Below, one piece after another: positions 37,224 to 47,953 of a stretch of DNA of 64,000 bases; position 1 is the stretch's first letter, and the number at the start of each line of letters is the position of its first letter. A model generated the notes under the pieces. The model was not told the DNA's origin, did no database searches, and worked only from the letters and a program-made list of their open reading frames with translations. Position numbers and translations under genes: made by a program. The stretch is from NCBI RefSeq assembly GCF_014635345.1, contig NZ_BMCU01000002.1, positions 1,116,001 through 1,180,000 on the forward strand, given 5' to 3'. The stretch comes from Rhodococcoides trifolii. GTDB lineage: Bacteria > Actinomycetota > Actinomycetes > Mycobacteriales > Mycobacteriaceae.

Positions 37224-40200
37224 ATGCCTGCAGACTTCCACTCAGCCCTGCTCGATGCGCTGGCACAGCGCGTTGTCATCGGCGACGGCGCCATGGGCAC
37301 CATGCTGCAGGACGCAGACCTAACTCTGGACGATTTCCTGGGCCTCGAGGGATGCAACGAAATCCTCAACGACACCCGGCCGGACGTGCTCCGGCACATC
37401 CACCGCGCGTACTTCGAGGCCGGCGCGGACGCGGTGGAAACCAACACGTTCGGCTGCAACCTGCCCAACCTCGCCGACTACGACATCTCGGACCGAATCC
37501 GGGAGTTGTCCGAGAAGGGCACGCGGCTCGCCCGCGAAGTGGCCGACGAAATGGGCCCCGGCCGCGACGGGATGGCCCGCTTCGTACTCGGTTCCATGGG
37601 TCCGGGCACGAAGTTGCCCACGCTGGGCCACGCCAGTTTCCGCTCGCTGAGCGATGCCTACACCGAGTCCGCACTGGGCATGATCGACGGCGGCGCAGAT
37701 GCCATCCTGATCGAGACCTGCCAGGACCTTCTTCAGGTCAAGGCAGCCGTTCTCGGCAGCCAGGCCGCCATGGAGAAGCTCGGGCGACGCCTGCCGATCA
37801 TCACCCACGTCACCGTCGAGACCACCGGAACCATGCTCCTCGGCAGCGAGATCGGCGCTGCGTTGACTGCCATCGAGCCCTTGGGCGTCGATCTCATCGG
37901 CCTCAACTGCGCCACCGGGCCCGCCGAGATGAGCGAGCACCTGCGCCACCTGTCCAAGCACGCCACCATTCCGGTTTCCGTCATGCCCAACGCCGGCCTG
38001 CCGCAGCTCGGCCCCAAGGGTGCGGAATACCCGCTGCAGCCCGAGGAATTGGCGGAGGCGCTGAGCGGATTCGTGAGCGAGTTCGGATTGTCCCTGGTGG
38101 GTGGCTGCTGCGGCACCACACCCGAGCACATTCGCCAGGTCGCCGACGCCGTGCACGACGCACGCAAGGCCGAACGCTCGCCCGTCCCCGAGCGTGGTGT
38201 CTCGTCGCTCTACGCCGCGGTGCCGTTCGATCAGGACAACAGCATTCTGATGGTCGGTGAGCGCACCAACTCCAACGGCTCCAAGGCTTTTCGCGATGCC
38301 ATGCTGGCCGAGGATTACCAGAAGTGCCTCGACATCGCGAAGGACCAGACCCGCGACGGCGCACACATGCTCGACCTGAACGTCGACTACGTCGGCCGCG
38401 ACGGAGCAGCTGATATGTCCGCGCTCGCGAGTCGCCTGGCCACGTCGTCCACGCTGCCGATCATGCTCGACTCCACGGAACCGGCCGTTCTCGAGGCCGG
38501 GCTCGAGCACCTCGGCGGACGCAGCGCTGTCAACTCGGTCAACTACGAGGACGGTGACGGTCCGGACTCGCGCTTCCAGAAGATCATGCGTCTGGTGAAG
38601 AAGCACGGCGCCGCGGTGGTCGCGCTGACCATCGACGAGGAGGGCCAGGCGCGCACCGCGGACTGGAAGGTGCGCATCGCCGAGCGGCTCATCACCGACA
38701 TCACCGAGAACTGGGGCCTTCCCGAGTCCGACATCATTCTCGACACCCTCACCTTTCCCATCTCGACGGGACAGGAAGAGGTGCGCAAGGACGGCATCGA
38801 GACCATCGAAGCCATTCGGCGACTGCATATTTCGCATCCGGACGTACATTTCACACTCGGTATCTCCAACATCTCGTTCGGCCTGAACCCGGCCGCACGC
38901 CAGGTCCTGAACTCGGTGTTTCTGCACGAGTGCACCGAAGCCGGACTCGACACGGCGATCGTGCACGCGTCGAAGATCCTGCCGATGAACAAGATTCCCG
39001 ACGAACAGCGCGAAACAGCACTCGACCTGGTGTACGACCGTCGCCGCGAGGGCTACGACCCACTGCAGAAGCTGATGGCGCTGTACGAGGGCGTGTCCGC
39101 AGCGTCGGCACGAGAGTCGCGTGCGCAGGAATTGGCCGGCCTGCCGTTGTTCGACCGTCTCGAACGTCGCATCGTCGACGGCGAACGCGCGGGCCTGGGT
39201 GACGATCTCGACGAGGCCATGACGGAGAAGCCGCCACTCGAGATCATCAACCAGACGCTGTTGTCGGGCATGAAGACCGTCGGCGAGCTGTTCGGCTCCG
39301 GCCAGATGCAGCTGCCGTTCGTGCTCCAGTCGGCCGAGGTCATGAAAGCCGCTGTGGCGCACCTGGAACCGCACATGGAAGCCAGCGACGAGGACGGCAA
39401 GGGTCGAATCGTGCTCGCCACCGTCAAGGGCGACGTGCACGACATCGGGAAGAATCTCGTCGACATCATCCTCAGCAACAACGGGTACGAGGTCGTCAAT
39501 CTCGGTATCAAGCAACCTATTTCGTCGATTCTCGAAGCTGCGATCGACAAGCGCGCCGACGTCATCGGCATGTCCGGGTTGCTCGTGAAGTCCACGGTCG
39601 TGATGAAGGAAAATCTCCTCGAGCTCAACGCGAAGGGTGTGGCCGAGCAGTTCCCGGTCATGCTCGGCGGCGCCGCGCTGACACGCTCCTATGTGGAGAA
39701 CGACCTCCAATCGGTCTACGAGGGCGAGGTCAGCTACGCCCGAGACGCGTTCGAGGGCCTGCGGCTGATGGACACCATCATGACCACCAAGCGCGGGTCC
39801 GGCCCTGCCCCCGACAGCCCGGAGGCACTCGCCGCCAAGCAGAAGACGGCCGAGCGCAAGGAGCGCCACGAACGCTCGCAGCGCATCGCCGCGAAACGCA
39901 AAGCCGAGGAAGTCAAGGTCGAGATTCCGGAGCGCTCCGACGTCGCCGCGGACCTCGATGTACCCACACCGCCGTTCTGGGGCAGCCGCATCGTCAAGGG
40001 CGTCTCTCTCGCGGAGTACTCCACCCTGCTCGACGAACGTGCGCTGTTCCTGGGGCAGTGGGGACTGCGTGGAGCCCGCGCGGGCGAAGGTGCAAGCTAC
40101 GAAGACCTCGTCGAGACCGAGGGCAAGCCTCGGCTGCGGTACTGGATCGACCGCCTGAGCACCGACGGAATTCTCGCGCACGCCGCCTTGGTCTACGGAT

Positions 40201-40793
40201 ACTTCCCCTGCGTCTCCGAGGGCGACGATGTCATCGTGCTCGAGTCACCCGAACCGGATGCGCCCGAACGCCTGCGGTTCACCTTCCCGCGCCAGGATCG
40301 CAGCAGGTTCCTCTGCATCGCCGACTTCGTGCGCTCACGCGAACGCGCTCGCGAGACGGGACAGGTGGACGTGCTGCCGATGAACCTCGTGACCATGGGT
40401 CAACCCATCGCGGATTTCGCGAACGAACTGTTCGCCGCCGACTCGTACCGCGACTACCTCGAAGTTCACGGTATCGGTGTGCAGCTCACCGAGGCGCTCG
40501 CCGAGTACTGGCACCGCCGAGTACGTGAAGAGTTGTTGCTGCCGGGCGGACACAAGATCGCCGAGGAGGACCCGAACGAAGTGGACGGGTTCTTCAAACT
40601 CGAATACCGCGGCGCCCGTTACTCGTTCGGCTATGGATCGTGCCCCGACCTCGAGGACCGCGCCAAGTTGGTCGCGCTGCTCGAGCCGGAACGCATCGGC
40701 GTGAAGCTGTCCGAGGAACTGCAGCTGCACCCGGAGCAGTCCACCGATGCCTTCGTCCTCCACCACCCCGAGGCCAAGTACTTCAATGTTTAG
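37224..40793 (+). CDS. metH: Methionine synthase, cobalamin-dependent
   Basis: A 1189-residue enzyme that transfers the methyl group of 5-methyltetrahydrofolate to homocysteine through methylcobalamin. Four modules are visible: the homocysteine domain (1 to about 330) with zinc cysteines in GLNCATGP and GGCCGTTPEH; the pterin domain (about 345-620) opening with MVGERTNSNGSKAF; the B12 domain with D737-V-H739-D-I-G742, His739 being the cobalt ligand; and the C-terminal AdoMet reactivation domain with RYSFGYGSCPDLEDRAK. Full length for the family. Rv2124c is the equivalent. Its stop overlaps the ATG of the HAD gene by 8 bp. Confidence 0.97.
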   Translation: MPADFHSALLDALAQRVVIGDGAMGTMLQDADLTLDDFLGLEGCNEILNDTRPDVLRHIHRAYFEAGADAVETNTFGCNLPNLADYDISDRIRELSEKGTRLAREVADEMGPGRDGMARFVLGSMGPGTKLPTLGHASFRSLSDAYTESALGMIDGGADAILIETCQDLLQVKAAVLGSQAAMEKLGRRLPIITHVTVETTGTMLLGSEIGAALTAIEPLGVDLIGLNCATGPAEMSEHLRHLSKHATIPVSVMPNAGLPQLGPKGAEYPLQPEELAEALSGFVSEFGLSLVGGCCGTTPEHIRQVADAVHDARKAERSPVPERGVSSLYAAVPFDQDNSILMVGERTNSNGSKAFRDAMLAEDYQKCLDIAKDQTRDGAHMLDLNVDYVGRDGAADMSALASRLATSSTLPIMLDSTEPAVLEAGLEHLGGRSAVNSVNYEDGDGPDSRFQKIMRLVKKHGAAVVALTIDEEGQARTADWKVRIAERLITDITENWGLPESDIILDTLTFPISTGQEEVRKDGIETIEAIRRLHISHPDVHFTLGISNISFGLNPAARQVLNSVFLHECTEAGLDTAIVHASKILPMNKIPDEQRETALDLVYDRRREGYDPLQKLMALYEGVSAASARESRAQELAGLPLFDRLERRIVDGERAGLGDDLDEAMTEKPPLEIINQTLLSGMKTVGELFGSGQMQLPFVLQSAEVMKAAVAHLEPHMEASDEDGKGRIVLATVKGDVHDIGKNLVDIILSNNGYEVVNLGIKQPISSILEAAIDKRADVIGMSGLLVKSTVVMKENLLELNAKGVAEQFPVMLGGAALTRSYVENDLQSVYEGEVSYARDAFEGLRLMDTIMTTKRGSGPAPDSPEALAAKQKTAERKERHERSQRIAAKRKAEEVKVEIPERSDVAADLDVPTPPFWGSRIVKGVSLAEYSTLLDERALFLGQWGLRGARAGEGASYEDLVETEGKPRLRYWIDRLSTDGILAHAALVYGYFPCVSEGDDVIVLESPEPDAPERLRFTFPRQDRSRFLCIADFVRSRERARETGQVDVLPMNLVTMGQPIADFANELFAADSYRDYLEVHGIGVQLTEALAEYWHRRVREELLLPGGHKIAEEDPNEVDGFFKLEYRGARYSFGYGSCPDLEDRAKLVALLEPERIGVKLSEELQLHPEQSTDAFVLHHPEAKYFNV

Positions 40794-41475
40794 CGGGAAG
40801 GCCGGAGGCCGGCCGGATGTCACTGTGACTGCAGTTCTGTTCGACATGGACGGCACGCTTCTCGATTCGGAAAAGCTCTGGGACATCGCGGTGTTCGAGC
40901 TCTCCTCGGCCCTGGGGAAGGACCTGACCCCGGAGGTTCGGGAGAGCACGCTCGGAAACTCGATGATGGGGGCGCTACGCAAGGTGTACGCCCATGTCGG
41001 GGTCGACGCCACCGACGAGGCTCTCGCCGGGAGCGCCGGTTGGCTGAACGCTCGCGTCGCCGAACTCTTCGGCGAGGGCTTGCCCTGGCGTCCCGGCGCC
41101 AAGGAGGCGCTGACGATGGTGCGCGAGGCCGGTCTCAAGTGCGCGTTGGTCACCAACACCGAGCGGGCACTGACCGAGATGGCACTCGACACCATCGGCC
41201 GCGACTTCTTCGACGCCACCGTGTGCGGAGACGAGGTCGACGCCACCAAACCTGCTCCGGACCCCTACCTGCGCGCGGCGTCTCTGCTCGGCGTCGACCC
41301 ATCACGCTGTGTGGCGGTGGAGGACTCGCCGACCGGGACCGAATCCGCCTCGTCGGCGGGATGCGCGGTCGTGGTGGTCCCGTCCGAAATCGAGGTTCCG
41401 GCGGGCGCACGACGCACCTTCCGGACGACCCTCGACGGACTGACCTTGGCCGACCTGCAGGCGGCGCTGGTCTGA
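40786..41475 (+). CDS. HAD superfamily hydrolase (beta-phosphoglucomutase-like phosphatase)
   Basis: A 229-residue phosphatase-fold protein. Motif I is [11 protein letters not shown], motif II VTNTE, motif III K in TKPAPDPYL and motif IV VEDSPTG, all intact; the cap domain lies between I and II. The substrate, probably a sugar phosphate or nucleotide, is unknown. The ATG at 40786 overlaps the metH stop by 8 bp. A GTG at 40825 ([10 protein letters not shown]) is an alternative start and would drop the first 13 residues, [10 protein letters not shown] and following, which are encoded by a 26-bp dispersed repeat. hisE follows after 4 bp. Confidence 0.88.
   Translation: MFSGKAGGRPDVTVTAVLFDMDGTLLDSEKLWDIAVFELSSALGKDLTPEVRESTLGNSMMGALRKVYAHVGVDATDEALAGSAGWLNARVAELFGEGLPWRPGAKEALTMVREAGLKCALVTNTERALTEMALDTIGRDFFDATVCGDEVDATKPAPDPYLRAASLLGVDPSRCVAVEDSPTGTESASSAGCAVVVVPSEIEVPAGARRTFRTTLDGLTLADLQAALV
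40792..40817 (+). repeat. Copy 2 of the GC-rich dispersed repeat (26 bp)
   Basis: The core CGGGAAGGCCGGAGGCCGG lies at 40794-40812, extended to a 26-bp match with the reverse copy at 43485-43510. It overlaps the metH stop and codes for S-G-K-A-G-G-R-P at the start of the HAD protein. Confidence 0.85.
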
Positions 41476-41479
41476 GACC

Positions 41480-41761
41480 GTGGAACAATCACCACCCGTG
41501 AAGAACTTCGAGAGCCTGTTCGCCGAACTGAAGGACCGCGCCGCAACCAGACCCGAAGGCTCGGGAACGGTGGCCGCGCTGGACGCCGGCGTCCACTCTC
41601 AGGGCAAGAAGATTCTCGAAGAAGCCGGTGAAGTGTGGATCGCCGCCGAGCACGAGACCGAGGAGGCGCTCGCCGAGGAAATTTCGCAGCTCTTGTACTG
41701 GGTGCAGGTCTTGATGGTCGGAAAGGGGTTGTCACTCGACGATGTCTACCGACATCTGTGA
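41480..41761 (+). CDS. hisE: Phosphoribosyl-ATP diphosphatase
   Basis: A 93-residue all-alpha NTP pyrophosphohydrolase that performs the second step of histidine synthesis, hydrolysing phosphoribosyl-ATP to phosphoribosyl-AMP. [17 protein letters not shown] contains the E-E-x-x-E metal-binding helix, and the C-terminus [12 protein letters not shown]...[10 protein letters not shown] matches Rv2122c. I take GTG 41480, which gives the N-terminus seen in mycobacterial HisE; GTG 41498 is possible. It is 4 bp after the HAD gene and 45 bp before hisG. Confidence 0.94.
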   Translation: MEQSPPVKNFESLFAELKDRAATRPEGSGTVAALDAGVHSQGKKILEEAGEVWIAAEHETEEALAEEISQLLYWVQVLMVGKGLSLDDVYRHL

Positions 41762-41806
41762 CACCCGCCGTCGCCCACATCTTCCCCAGACCGTAAGGAT
41801 TCACCC

Positions 41807-42658
41807 ATGCTTCGCGTAGCCGTACCCAACAAAGGCTCGTTGTCCGAATCCGCCGCCGAAATTCTCAGCGAGGCCGGATACCGCCGCCGCACCGATTCCC
41901 GCGACCTCACCGTTCTGGACCCGTCGAACAACGTCGAGTTCTTCTTCCTCCGCCCCAAGGACATCGCCATCTACGTCGGATCGGGTGAACTCGATCTCGG
42001 CATCACCGGTCGTGACCTGACCCTCGACTCGGGTGCGCCGGTGTCCGAACGTCTCCCACTCGGCTTCGGGCGGTCCAGCTTCCGCTACGCTGCTCCCGCC
42101 GGAAAAGAGTGGGCGCCCGAAGATCTCGCCGGTCTCCGCATCGCGACGTCGTACCCCAACCTGGTCAAAGCAGACCTGAAGAAGCGCGGACTCGACGCGA
42201 CCGTCATTCGTCTGGACGGCGCCGTGGAGATATCGATTCAGCTCGGAGTGGCCGACGCCATCGCCGACGTCGTCGGCTCGGGCCGCACGCTGCGCCAACA
42301 CAATCTGGTTGCCTTCGGCGAATCACTCTGCGACTCCGAAGGAGTGCTCATCGAGCAGATCGGGGCGCCGTCCGACGACCGTGCACGCAACCAGCTGATC
42401 GCCCGCATCCAAGGTGTCGTGTTCGCTCAGCAGTACTTGATGCTGGACTACGACTGCCCGAAGACCATTCTGAACGAGGCTGTGCTGATCACGCCCGGGC
42501 TGGAATCGCCGACGCTGTCGCCGCTGGCCGACGAGGCATGGGTGGCTATCCGAGCCATGGTTCCGCGCAAGGGACACAACGCCGTGATGGACGAGCTTGC
42601 CGATCTCGGCGCCAAAGCGATTCTGGCGTCGGACATTCGGTCCTGCCGCGCGTTCTAG
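41807..42658 (+). CDS. hisG: ATP phosphoribosyltransferase (long form)
   Basis: A 283-residue enzyme catalysing the committed step of histidine synthesis, ATP plus PRPP. It is the long form with a C-terminal ACT-like domain (about 210-283), which confers histidine feedback inhibition. [15 protein letters not shown] opens the protein, and the PRPP-binding loop region reads [19 protein letters not shown]-like near 145-165 (core [13 protein letters not shown]). AAGGA precedes the ATG. Equivalent to Rv2121c; hisE-hisG pairing matches mycobacteria. Confidence 0.96.
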   Translation: MLRVAVPNKGSLSESAAEILSEAGYRRRTDSRDLTVLDPSNNVEFFFLRPKDIAIYVGSGELDLGITGRDLTLDSGAPVSERLPLGFGRSSFRYAAPAGKEWAPEDLAGLRIATSYPNLVKADLKKRGLDATVIRLDGAVEISIQLGVADAIADVVGSGRTLRQHNLVAFGESLCDSEGVLIEQIGAPSDDRARNQLIARIQGVVFAQQYLMLDYDCPKTILNEAVLITPGLESPTLSPLADEAWVAIRAMVPRKGHNAVMDELADLGAKAILASDIRSCRAF

Positions 42659-42670
42659 CCCTGTCGGACG

Positions 42671-43516
42671 TCAGCGTCGCCGAACCTCGACTATCTGAGC
42701 GGATCTGCCGACGGGTCCCACCTCGTCGTGCAGCACCGCGGCACACATCCCGACCCCGTCCGGACCGATCGATGTCTCGGACAACACGCCGGTCCAGTCG
42801 CCCACGGGTTCGCGGTAGATGTGTACCGACAGATCGGTGTTCAGGAAAGTCCACGTTCCGACGTCGATGCGTGCGCCGACACCGTTGGCAATGTCCGCCA
42901 CGGACATCAGCCGGGTGAGCGGCGAATAATGCTCCCCGTCGATCAAAGACACGATCGGCTTGGCCCATACCCGGCCCGGTCCGCGCGTCGGGTCGGGCGC
43001 CTCTGAGCCGCGCATCTCGAGCGAGTCGAGATAACCACCGTGCCAGTCGGACGCGAAACCCCACCCGGCCTCGCAGTCGGAGGGGCCCGGCCGTAACGAG
43101 AGGTCGGCGTCATGAGCTGCGGTCGTCGTGTCCGACAAGGCAATTCGCCAACCCGTTGCGCGCGCCACGACCCGGTCGCTGCCGTCGGGTCGGCGCGCAG
43201 TCAGCTCGGCTCCGAGCATCTCGACCCTGGAGCCGGGGCGTTCCACCCACGCCCGCGACTCGATCTCGGCGACGGGAACCGGACCCAGAATTTCCACGGT
43301 GATGCGGCTCAGCCGTGCCCCCGCGCGCGGCTGACACAGCTCGAGGGCGCGGGTGAGCAACGCGGACGGCGGCGCGCCGTGCTGCATCGTGTCGGCCCAC
43401 ACGCTGACGGTGTGCGAGGTGGCACGAAACCGTTCGTAGCCCTCTCGAACCGACTGCACCGGGACGAAATACGCGCCAGTCAACTCCGGCCGGCCTCCGG
43501 CCTTCCCGCTCGTCAT
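42671..43516 (-). CDS. Acyl-CoA thioesterase-like protein (TesB double hotdog type)
   Basis: A 281-residue protein with two hotdog-like halves. SVWADTMQHGAPPSALLTRAL (about residues 37-57; core QHGAPPSALL) matches the N-terminal hotdog of actinobacterial TesB-like thioesterases. TFLNTDLSVHIYREPVGDW is the corresponding C-terminal strand and helix. These proteins hydrolyse acyl-CoA or are annotated simply as thioesterase family. The ATG overlaps the stop of the RecB-like gene (ATGA). Codons 3-10 lie in the dispersed 26-bp repeat, so the N-terminus S-G-K-A-G-G-R-P is shared with the HAD protein. Confidence 0.8.
   Translation of the reverse strand: MTSGKAGGRPELTGAYFVPVQSVREGYERFRATSHTVSVWADTMQHGAPPSALLTRALELCQPRAGARLSRITVEILGPVPVAEIESRAWVERPGSRVEMLGAELTARRPDGSDRVVARATGWRIALSDTTTAAHDADLSLRPGPSDCEAGWGFASDWHGGYLDSLEMRGSEAPDPTRGPGRVWAKPIVSLIDGEHYSPLTRLMSVADIANGVGARIDVGTWTFLNTDLSVHIYREPVGDWTGVLSETSIGPDGVGMCAAVLHDEVGPVGRSAQIVEVRRR
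43485..43510 (-). repeat. Copy 3 of the GC-rich dispersed repeat (26 bp)
   Basis: Exact 26-bp reverse copy of the element at 40792-40817. It lies immediately after the start codon of the thioesterase-like gene. Confidence 0.85.
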
Positions 43517-44379
43517 TCGGCCGGTTCCTCGAAGACCGCATCCTCGGCGGGCTCCTGCGGCCACCCGGGGTACGGCGGCGGCGTCCCGCCGAACTCGGGA
43601 CACAGGTTCTTGTGCTCGCACCAGGAACACAGCCGGGACGTCTTGGGCCGGAAATCACCCGTGCGACCCGCTTCGAGAATGGCTTTCCAGATCGCGGACA
43701 AGGTGCGTTCGAAGCGCAGCAACTCGTCGCGGTCGGGGGAGTAGGTGAGGATCTGTCCGTCCGCCAGGTAGAGCAACCGGAGCTGAGTCGGCACCACGTC
43801 GCGGGTCCGCAACAGAACCAGCGCATAGAACTTCATCTGGAACAGCGCCTTGGACTCGCTCATCTCGCGGGGCGCGCGCCCGGTCTTGTAGTCGACCACC
43901 CGAAGCTGCCCGGTGGGGGCGACGTCGATGCGGTCGACGAATCCGCGCAGCACCACACCGTTGTCCAGCTCGGTCTCGATGTGTTGCTCGCACGACTCCG
44001 GCTCGAAGCGGGTCGGATCCTCCAACTCGTAGTAACCGGTGACCAGCGCCCGCGCTTCACCCAGAAATTTTTCGGCGTCGCTTTCGGGTACCACCGCTGC
44101 TGCGAACTCGTTGTCCGCGAGCATGGTTCGCCAGGCTTCGTCGATCAAGGCCACAGCGCGATCACTGACTCGCTGCGGCGCGGGGAGCGAATACAGAGCC
44201 TCCAGCGCCGCGTGAACGAGAGTGCCCTTGAGCTGAGCGCGCGTGGACGGGGCGTCGATGCGATCCACCGCACGCAAGCGGTAGAGCAGAGGGCATTGCT
44301 TGAAATCGCCCGCACGCGACGGCGACAACGCCGGACGGCGGCGAACCGGTGTATCGAGATCGACCAGTGCAGTACTCAC
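43513..44379 (-). CDS. RecB-like PD-(D/E)XK nuclease with an iron-sulfur cluster
   Basis: A 288-residue protein corresponding to Rv2119. The nuclease core is DRIDVAPTGQLRVVDYKTG, with the D...D-Y-K-T of the RecB/Cas4 family. Four cysteines expected for a [4Fe-4S] cluster are seen: Cys29 in DFKQCP and three in CSWCEHKNLC near the C-terminus. This layout resembles AddB and Cas4-type nucleases, so it probably processes DNA ends. No CRISPR genes or arrays accompany it. The GTG start at 44379 is chosen by alignment with homologues; GTG 44388 is possible. The stop overlaps the thioesterase-like gene. Confidence 0.87.
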   Translation of the reverse strand: MSTALVDLDTPVRRRPALSPSRAGDFKQCPLLYRLRAVDRIDAPSTRAQLKGTLVHAALEALYSLPAPQRVSDRAVALIDEAWRTMLADNEFAAAVVPESDAEKFLGEARALVTGYYELEDPTRFEPESCEQHIETELDNGVVLRGFVDRIDVAPTGQLRVVDYKTGRAPREMSESKALFQMKFYALVLLRTRDVVPTQLRLLYLADGQILTYSPDRDELLRFERTLSAIWKAILEAGRTGDFRPKTSRLCSWCEHKNLCPEFGGTPPPYPGWPQEPAEDAVFEEPAE

Positions 44380-44425
44380 GGTGCGCACACTATGCCCGCG
44401 GTCCGACAACACCCTGTCACTCCCA

Positions 44426-45355
<930 letters not shown>

Positions 45356-45407
45356 GCCGCTCCGGCCTCAGCCGGTCCAAACGGCCAGTCGTACCGAATG
45401 CTCTCTA

Positions 45408-45436
45408 CCGGTCACCGGAAAACACGTGGTTACCGG
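45408..45436 (+). terminator. Stem-loop after trmI
   Basis: CCGGTCACC and GGTTACCGG pair with one mismatch around an 11-base loop, 53 bp past the trmI stop. No T-run follows. It could be a terminator or a protein-binding palindrome in the 226-bp gap before arc. Confidence 0.35.
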
Positions 45437-45492
45437 GAAATGAGCGCGTTACGAACGCATGTCGGCGCCGACACCACGGACGGTCGTCACGC

Positions 45493-45517
45493 ACCGATCG
45501 GTTTCGACCGGTAGCGT
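45493..45517 (+). promoter_or_regulatory. Candidate arc promoter with an overlapping near-palindrome
   Basis: ACCGATCG and CGACCGGT (45493-45512) form an 8-bp inverted repeat with one mismatch. It abuts a -10-like TAGCGT at 45512-45517, about 64 bases before the arc ATG. The rest of the 45356-45581 gap shows no gene. Confidence 0.35.
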
Positions 45518-45581
45518 TGAACGAATCGCACCGGTGTTGTTGGCGCAGCACTTGTTGTCGTTGTCACTGGGAGGAGTCGCT

Positions 45582-47345
45582 ATGAGCCCTACAGACAAAT
45601 CGGATGCTGCCGCGAGAGCAGAGTTGGACGCCTTGCGCGCCGAGGCTGCCGTTCTTCGCCGCCAATTGTCCGACTCACCCGACAGTGTTCGTGATCTCGA
45701 GTCGCGTGTGGACTCGCTGTCCATCCGTAACACCAAGCTCATGGAGACGCTGAAGGAAGCACGTCAGCAGCTGATCGCTCTGCGTGAAGAGGTCGATCGT
45801 CTAGGGGCACCACCGAGCGGCTACGGCGTGCTCGTCAAGGTCTACGACGACTCGACTGTGGATGTATTCACCTCCGGTCGCAAGATGCGCCTGACGTGTT
45901 CACCGAACATCGAGACGTCATCCCTGCGCCCCGGTCAGACACTGCGCTTGAACGAGGCATTGACGATCGTCGAGGCCATGGAATACGAGCGGGTCGGCGA
46001 ACTCAGCGCACTGCGCGAGATTCTCGACGACGGTCGTCGCGCCTTGGTCGTCGGTCACGCCGACGAGGAGCGCGTGGTGTGGCTAGCCCAGCCACTGCAG
46101 GAGATGGCCGACGACGAGCGTCTCGACGACGACCTCGACGGACCGTCACGACGCCTGCGCCCGGGCGACACACTGCTGGTGGACACCAAGGCCGGGTATG
46201 CCTTCGAACGCATACCCAAGGCCGAGGTCGAGGACTTGGTGCTCGAAGAGGTCCCGGACGTCGGCTACGAGGACATCGGCGGCCTGGGCCGTCAGATCGA
46301 GCAGATTCGTGACGCCGTCGAGCTGCCGTTCCTGCACAAGGAGCTGTTCCGCGAGTACTCGCTGCGTCCGCCGAAGGGTGTGCTGCTCTACGGGCCTCCC
46401 GGATGCGGCAAGACGCTCATCGCCAAGGCCGTCGCCAATTCGCTGGCGAAGAAGATCGCCGAGGCCAAGGGAGACGACCCCAAGGAAGCCAAGTCGTTCT
46501 TCCTGAACATCAAGGGTCCCGAGCTGCTCAACAAGTTCGTCGGTGAGACCGAGCGTCACATCCGACTGATCTTCCAGCGCGCTCGTGAGAAGGCGTCCGA
46601 GGGCACACCGGTGATCGTGTTCTTCGACGAGATGGACTCGATCTTCCGTACCCGTGGGTCGGGCGTCTCGTCCGACGTCGAGACGACGGTGGTTCCCCAG
46701 CTTCTCGCCGAGATCGACGGTGTCGAAGGCCTGGAGAACGTCATCGTGATCGGCGCGTCCAACCGCGAGGACATGATCGACCCCGCAATTCTGCGCCCCG
46801 GCCGCCTCGATGTGAAGATCAAGATCGAACGCCCGGACGCCGAGTCGGCACTGGACATCTTCTCGAAATACCTCGACGAAGCGCTGCCGATCAACGCCGA
46901 CGATCTCGCCGAGTTCTCGGGTGATCGCGGAGCATGCATCAAGGCGATGATCGAACGCGTCGTGGATCGGATGTACGCCGAGACCGACGAGAATCGTTTC
47001 CTCGAAGTCACCTACGCCAACGGTGACAAGGAGGTCCTGTACTTCAAGGACTTCAACTCGGGCGCGATGATCCAGAACATCGTCGACCGCGCGAAGAAGT
47101 ACGCGATCAAGTCGGTGCTCGAGTCGGGAACGCGCGGTCTGCGGGTCGGACACCTCTTCGATTCCATCGTCGACGAGTTCGCCGAGAACGAGGACCTGCC
47201 CAACACCACGAACCCGGACGACTGGGCTCGCATCTCGGGCAAGAAGGGCGAGCGGATCGTCTACATCCGCACTTTGGTCACCGGCAAGAATGCCAGCGCC
47301 AGCCGAGCGATCGACACCGAGGCCAACACCGGTCAGTACCTCTAG
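45582..47345 (+). CDS. arc: Proteasomal AAA+ ATPase (ARC/Mpa)
   Basis: A 587-residue hexameric unfoldase that recognises Pup on tagged proteins and feeds them to the 20S proteasome. An N-terminal coiled coil (about 10-75) binds Pup. Two OB-type domains follow, then the AAA+ module with Walker A GPPGCGKT (271-278), Walker [13 protein letters not shown] and the IGASNRED sensor region. The C-terminus ends in G-Q-Y-L, the proteasome-docking tail. The ATG is preceded by GGGAGGAG. Equivalent to Rv2115c. A NUDIX gene on the other strand separates it from dop. Confidence 0.97.
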   Translation: MSPTDKSDAAARAELDALRAEAAVLRRQLSDSPDSVRDLESRVDSLSIRNTKLMETLKEARQQLIALREEVDRLGAPPSGYGVLVKVYDDSTVDVFTSGRKMRLTCSPNIETSSLRPGQTLRLNEALTIVEAMEYERVGELSALREILDDGRRALVVGHADEERVVWLAQPLQEMADDERLDDDLDGPSRRLRPGDTLLVDTKAGYAFERIPKAEVEDLVLEEVPDVGYEDIGGLGRQIEQIRDAVELPFLHKELFREYSLRPPKGVLLYGPPGCGKTLIAKAVANSLAKKIAEAKGDDPKEAKSFFLNIKGPELLNKFVGETERHIRLIFQRAREKASEGTPVIVFFDEMDSIFRTRGSGVSSDVETTVVPQLLAEIDGVEGLENVIVIGASNREDMIDPAILRPGRLDVKIKIERPDAESALDIFSKYLDEALPINADDLAEFSGDRGACIKAMIERVVDRMYAETDENRFLEVTYANGDKEVLYFKDFNSGAMIQNIVDRAKKYAIKSVLESGTRGLRVGHLFDSIVDEFAENEDLPNTTNPDDWARISGKKGERIVYIRTLVTGKNASASRAIDTEANTGQYL

Positions 47346-47372
47346 GCCCGCCCCAATAGCTGTACAGCCGTC

Positions 47373-47407
47373 AACTGCTCGTCACCCGAAGACTGTGGCG
47401 AGCAGTT
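47373..47407. terminator. Shared stem-loop between arc and the NUDIX gene
   Basis: AACTGCTCGTCAC (47373-47385) and GTGGCGAGCAGTT (47395-47407) pair except for one internal position, with a 9-base loop. It includes the last codons and stop of the NUDIX gene and lies 28 bp after the arc stop. It probably ends transcription from both sides. Confidence 0.55.
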
Positions 47408-47888
47408 CTCGTGTGTCGGGGACGAACGGCCAATCGGGGTCGGCGAGGAGTGCCGCCAGTTCGGCGTCCGTACACCACCAACCCTCGGCTACCTCGCTGG
47501 CCTGGTGACGCACCGGCCCGTCGTAGCGCGCCTCGAACGCGAACAGATGGCACCGCAGAATCCGGTCGCCCGATCGTCCGCTCCATGCCGCGCGCGCGAG
47601 CGGCGTGAGTTCGCACCCGCTCACGCCCAACTCCTCCGCCAGCTCGCGGCGGGCGGTCTCGATCGGTGACTCACCCGGGTCCATCACCCCGCCGGCAATG
47701 CAGTCGTGCATTCCGCCGAACACCGCCTTCGTCGTCGTACGGCGGTGGACGTAAATCCGTTCCCCGTCGACGGACCGAAGGAGGACCCCGGAACTGCCGT
47801 GCCACAGACCCTCTCGGTACACACGAGAGCGTGGCGCCGAGCCGACGGCCACTCCGGCCTCGTCGAACACTGCAACGGTCTCGTCCAT
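47382..47888 (-). CDS. NUDIX hydrolase
   Basis: A 168-residue protein with a complete Nudix box, GGVMDPGESPIETARREL followed by AEELGV (near residues 66-89), so the metal-dependent cleavage of a nucleoside-diphosphate derivative is expected. The N-terminal ETVAVFDEAGVAVGSAPRS and the YREGLWHGSSGVLL segment resemble the isopentenyl-diphosphate isomerase/YfcD branch of the superfamily, which fits an alternative name. The substrate is unknown. It sits between arc and dop on the opposite strand and starts 65 bp from dop. Confidence 0.87.
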   Translation of the reverse strand: MDETVAVFDEAGVAVGSAPRSRVYREGLWHGSSGVLLRSVDGERIYVHRRTTTKAVFGGMHDCIAGGVMDPGESPIETARRELAEELGVSGCELTPLARAAWSGRSGDRILRCHLFAFEARYDGPVRHQASEVAEGWWCTDAELAALLADPDWPFVPDTRELLATVFG

Positions 47889-47941
47889 CCCTGCATCGTG
47901 TCAGAGGGGGTCGGGGCCACCGCCTACCGCGGTCGATCGCC

Positions 47942-47947
47942 TAGGCT
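47942..47947 (+). promoter_or_regulatory. -10 box of dop
   Basis: TAGGCT six bases before the ATG at 47954, predicting a leaderless dop message. Confidence 0.5.
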
Positions 47948-47953
47948 CGACCG

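Noticed and set aside
37320-40181. A 953-residue open frame antisense to metH
   Set aside because: Composition artefact of high third-position GC; metH on the forward strand is unambiguous.
43513-44379. Cas4 of a CRISPR system
   Set aside because: The protein has the Cas4/RecB fold and Fe-S cysteines, but there are no other cas genes or arrays and the position matches Rv2119.
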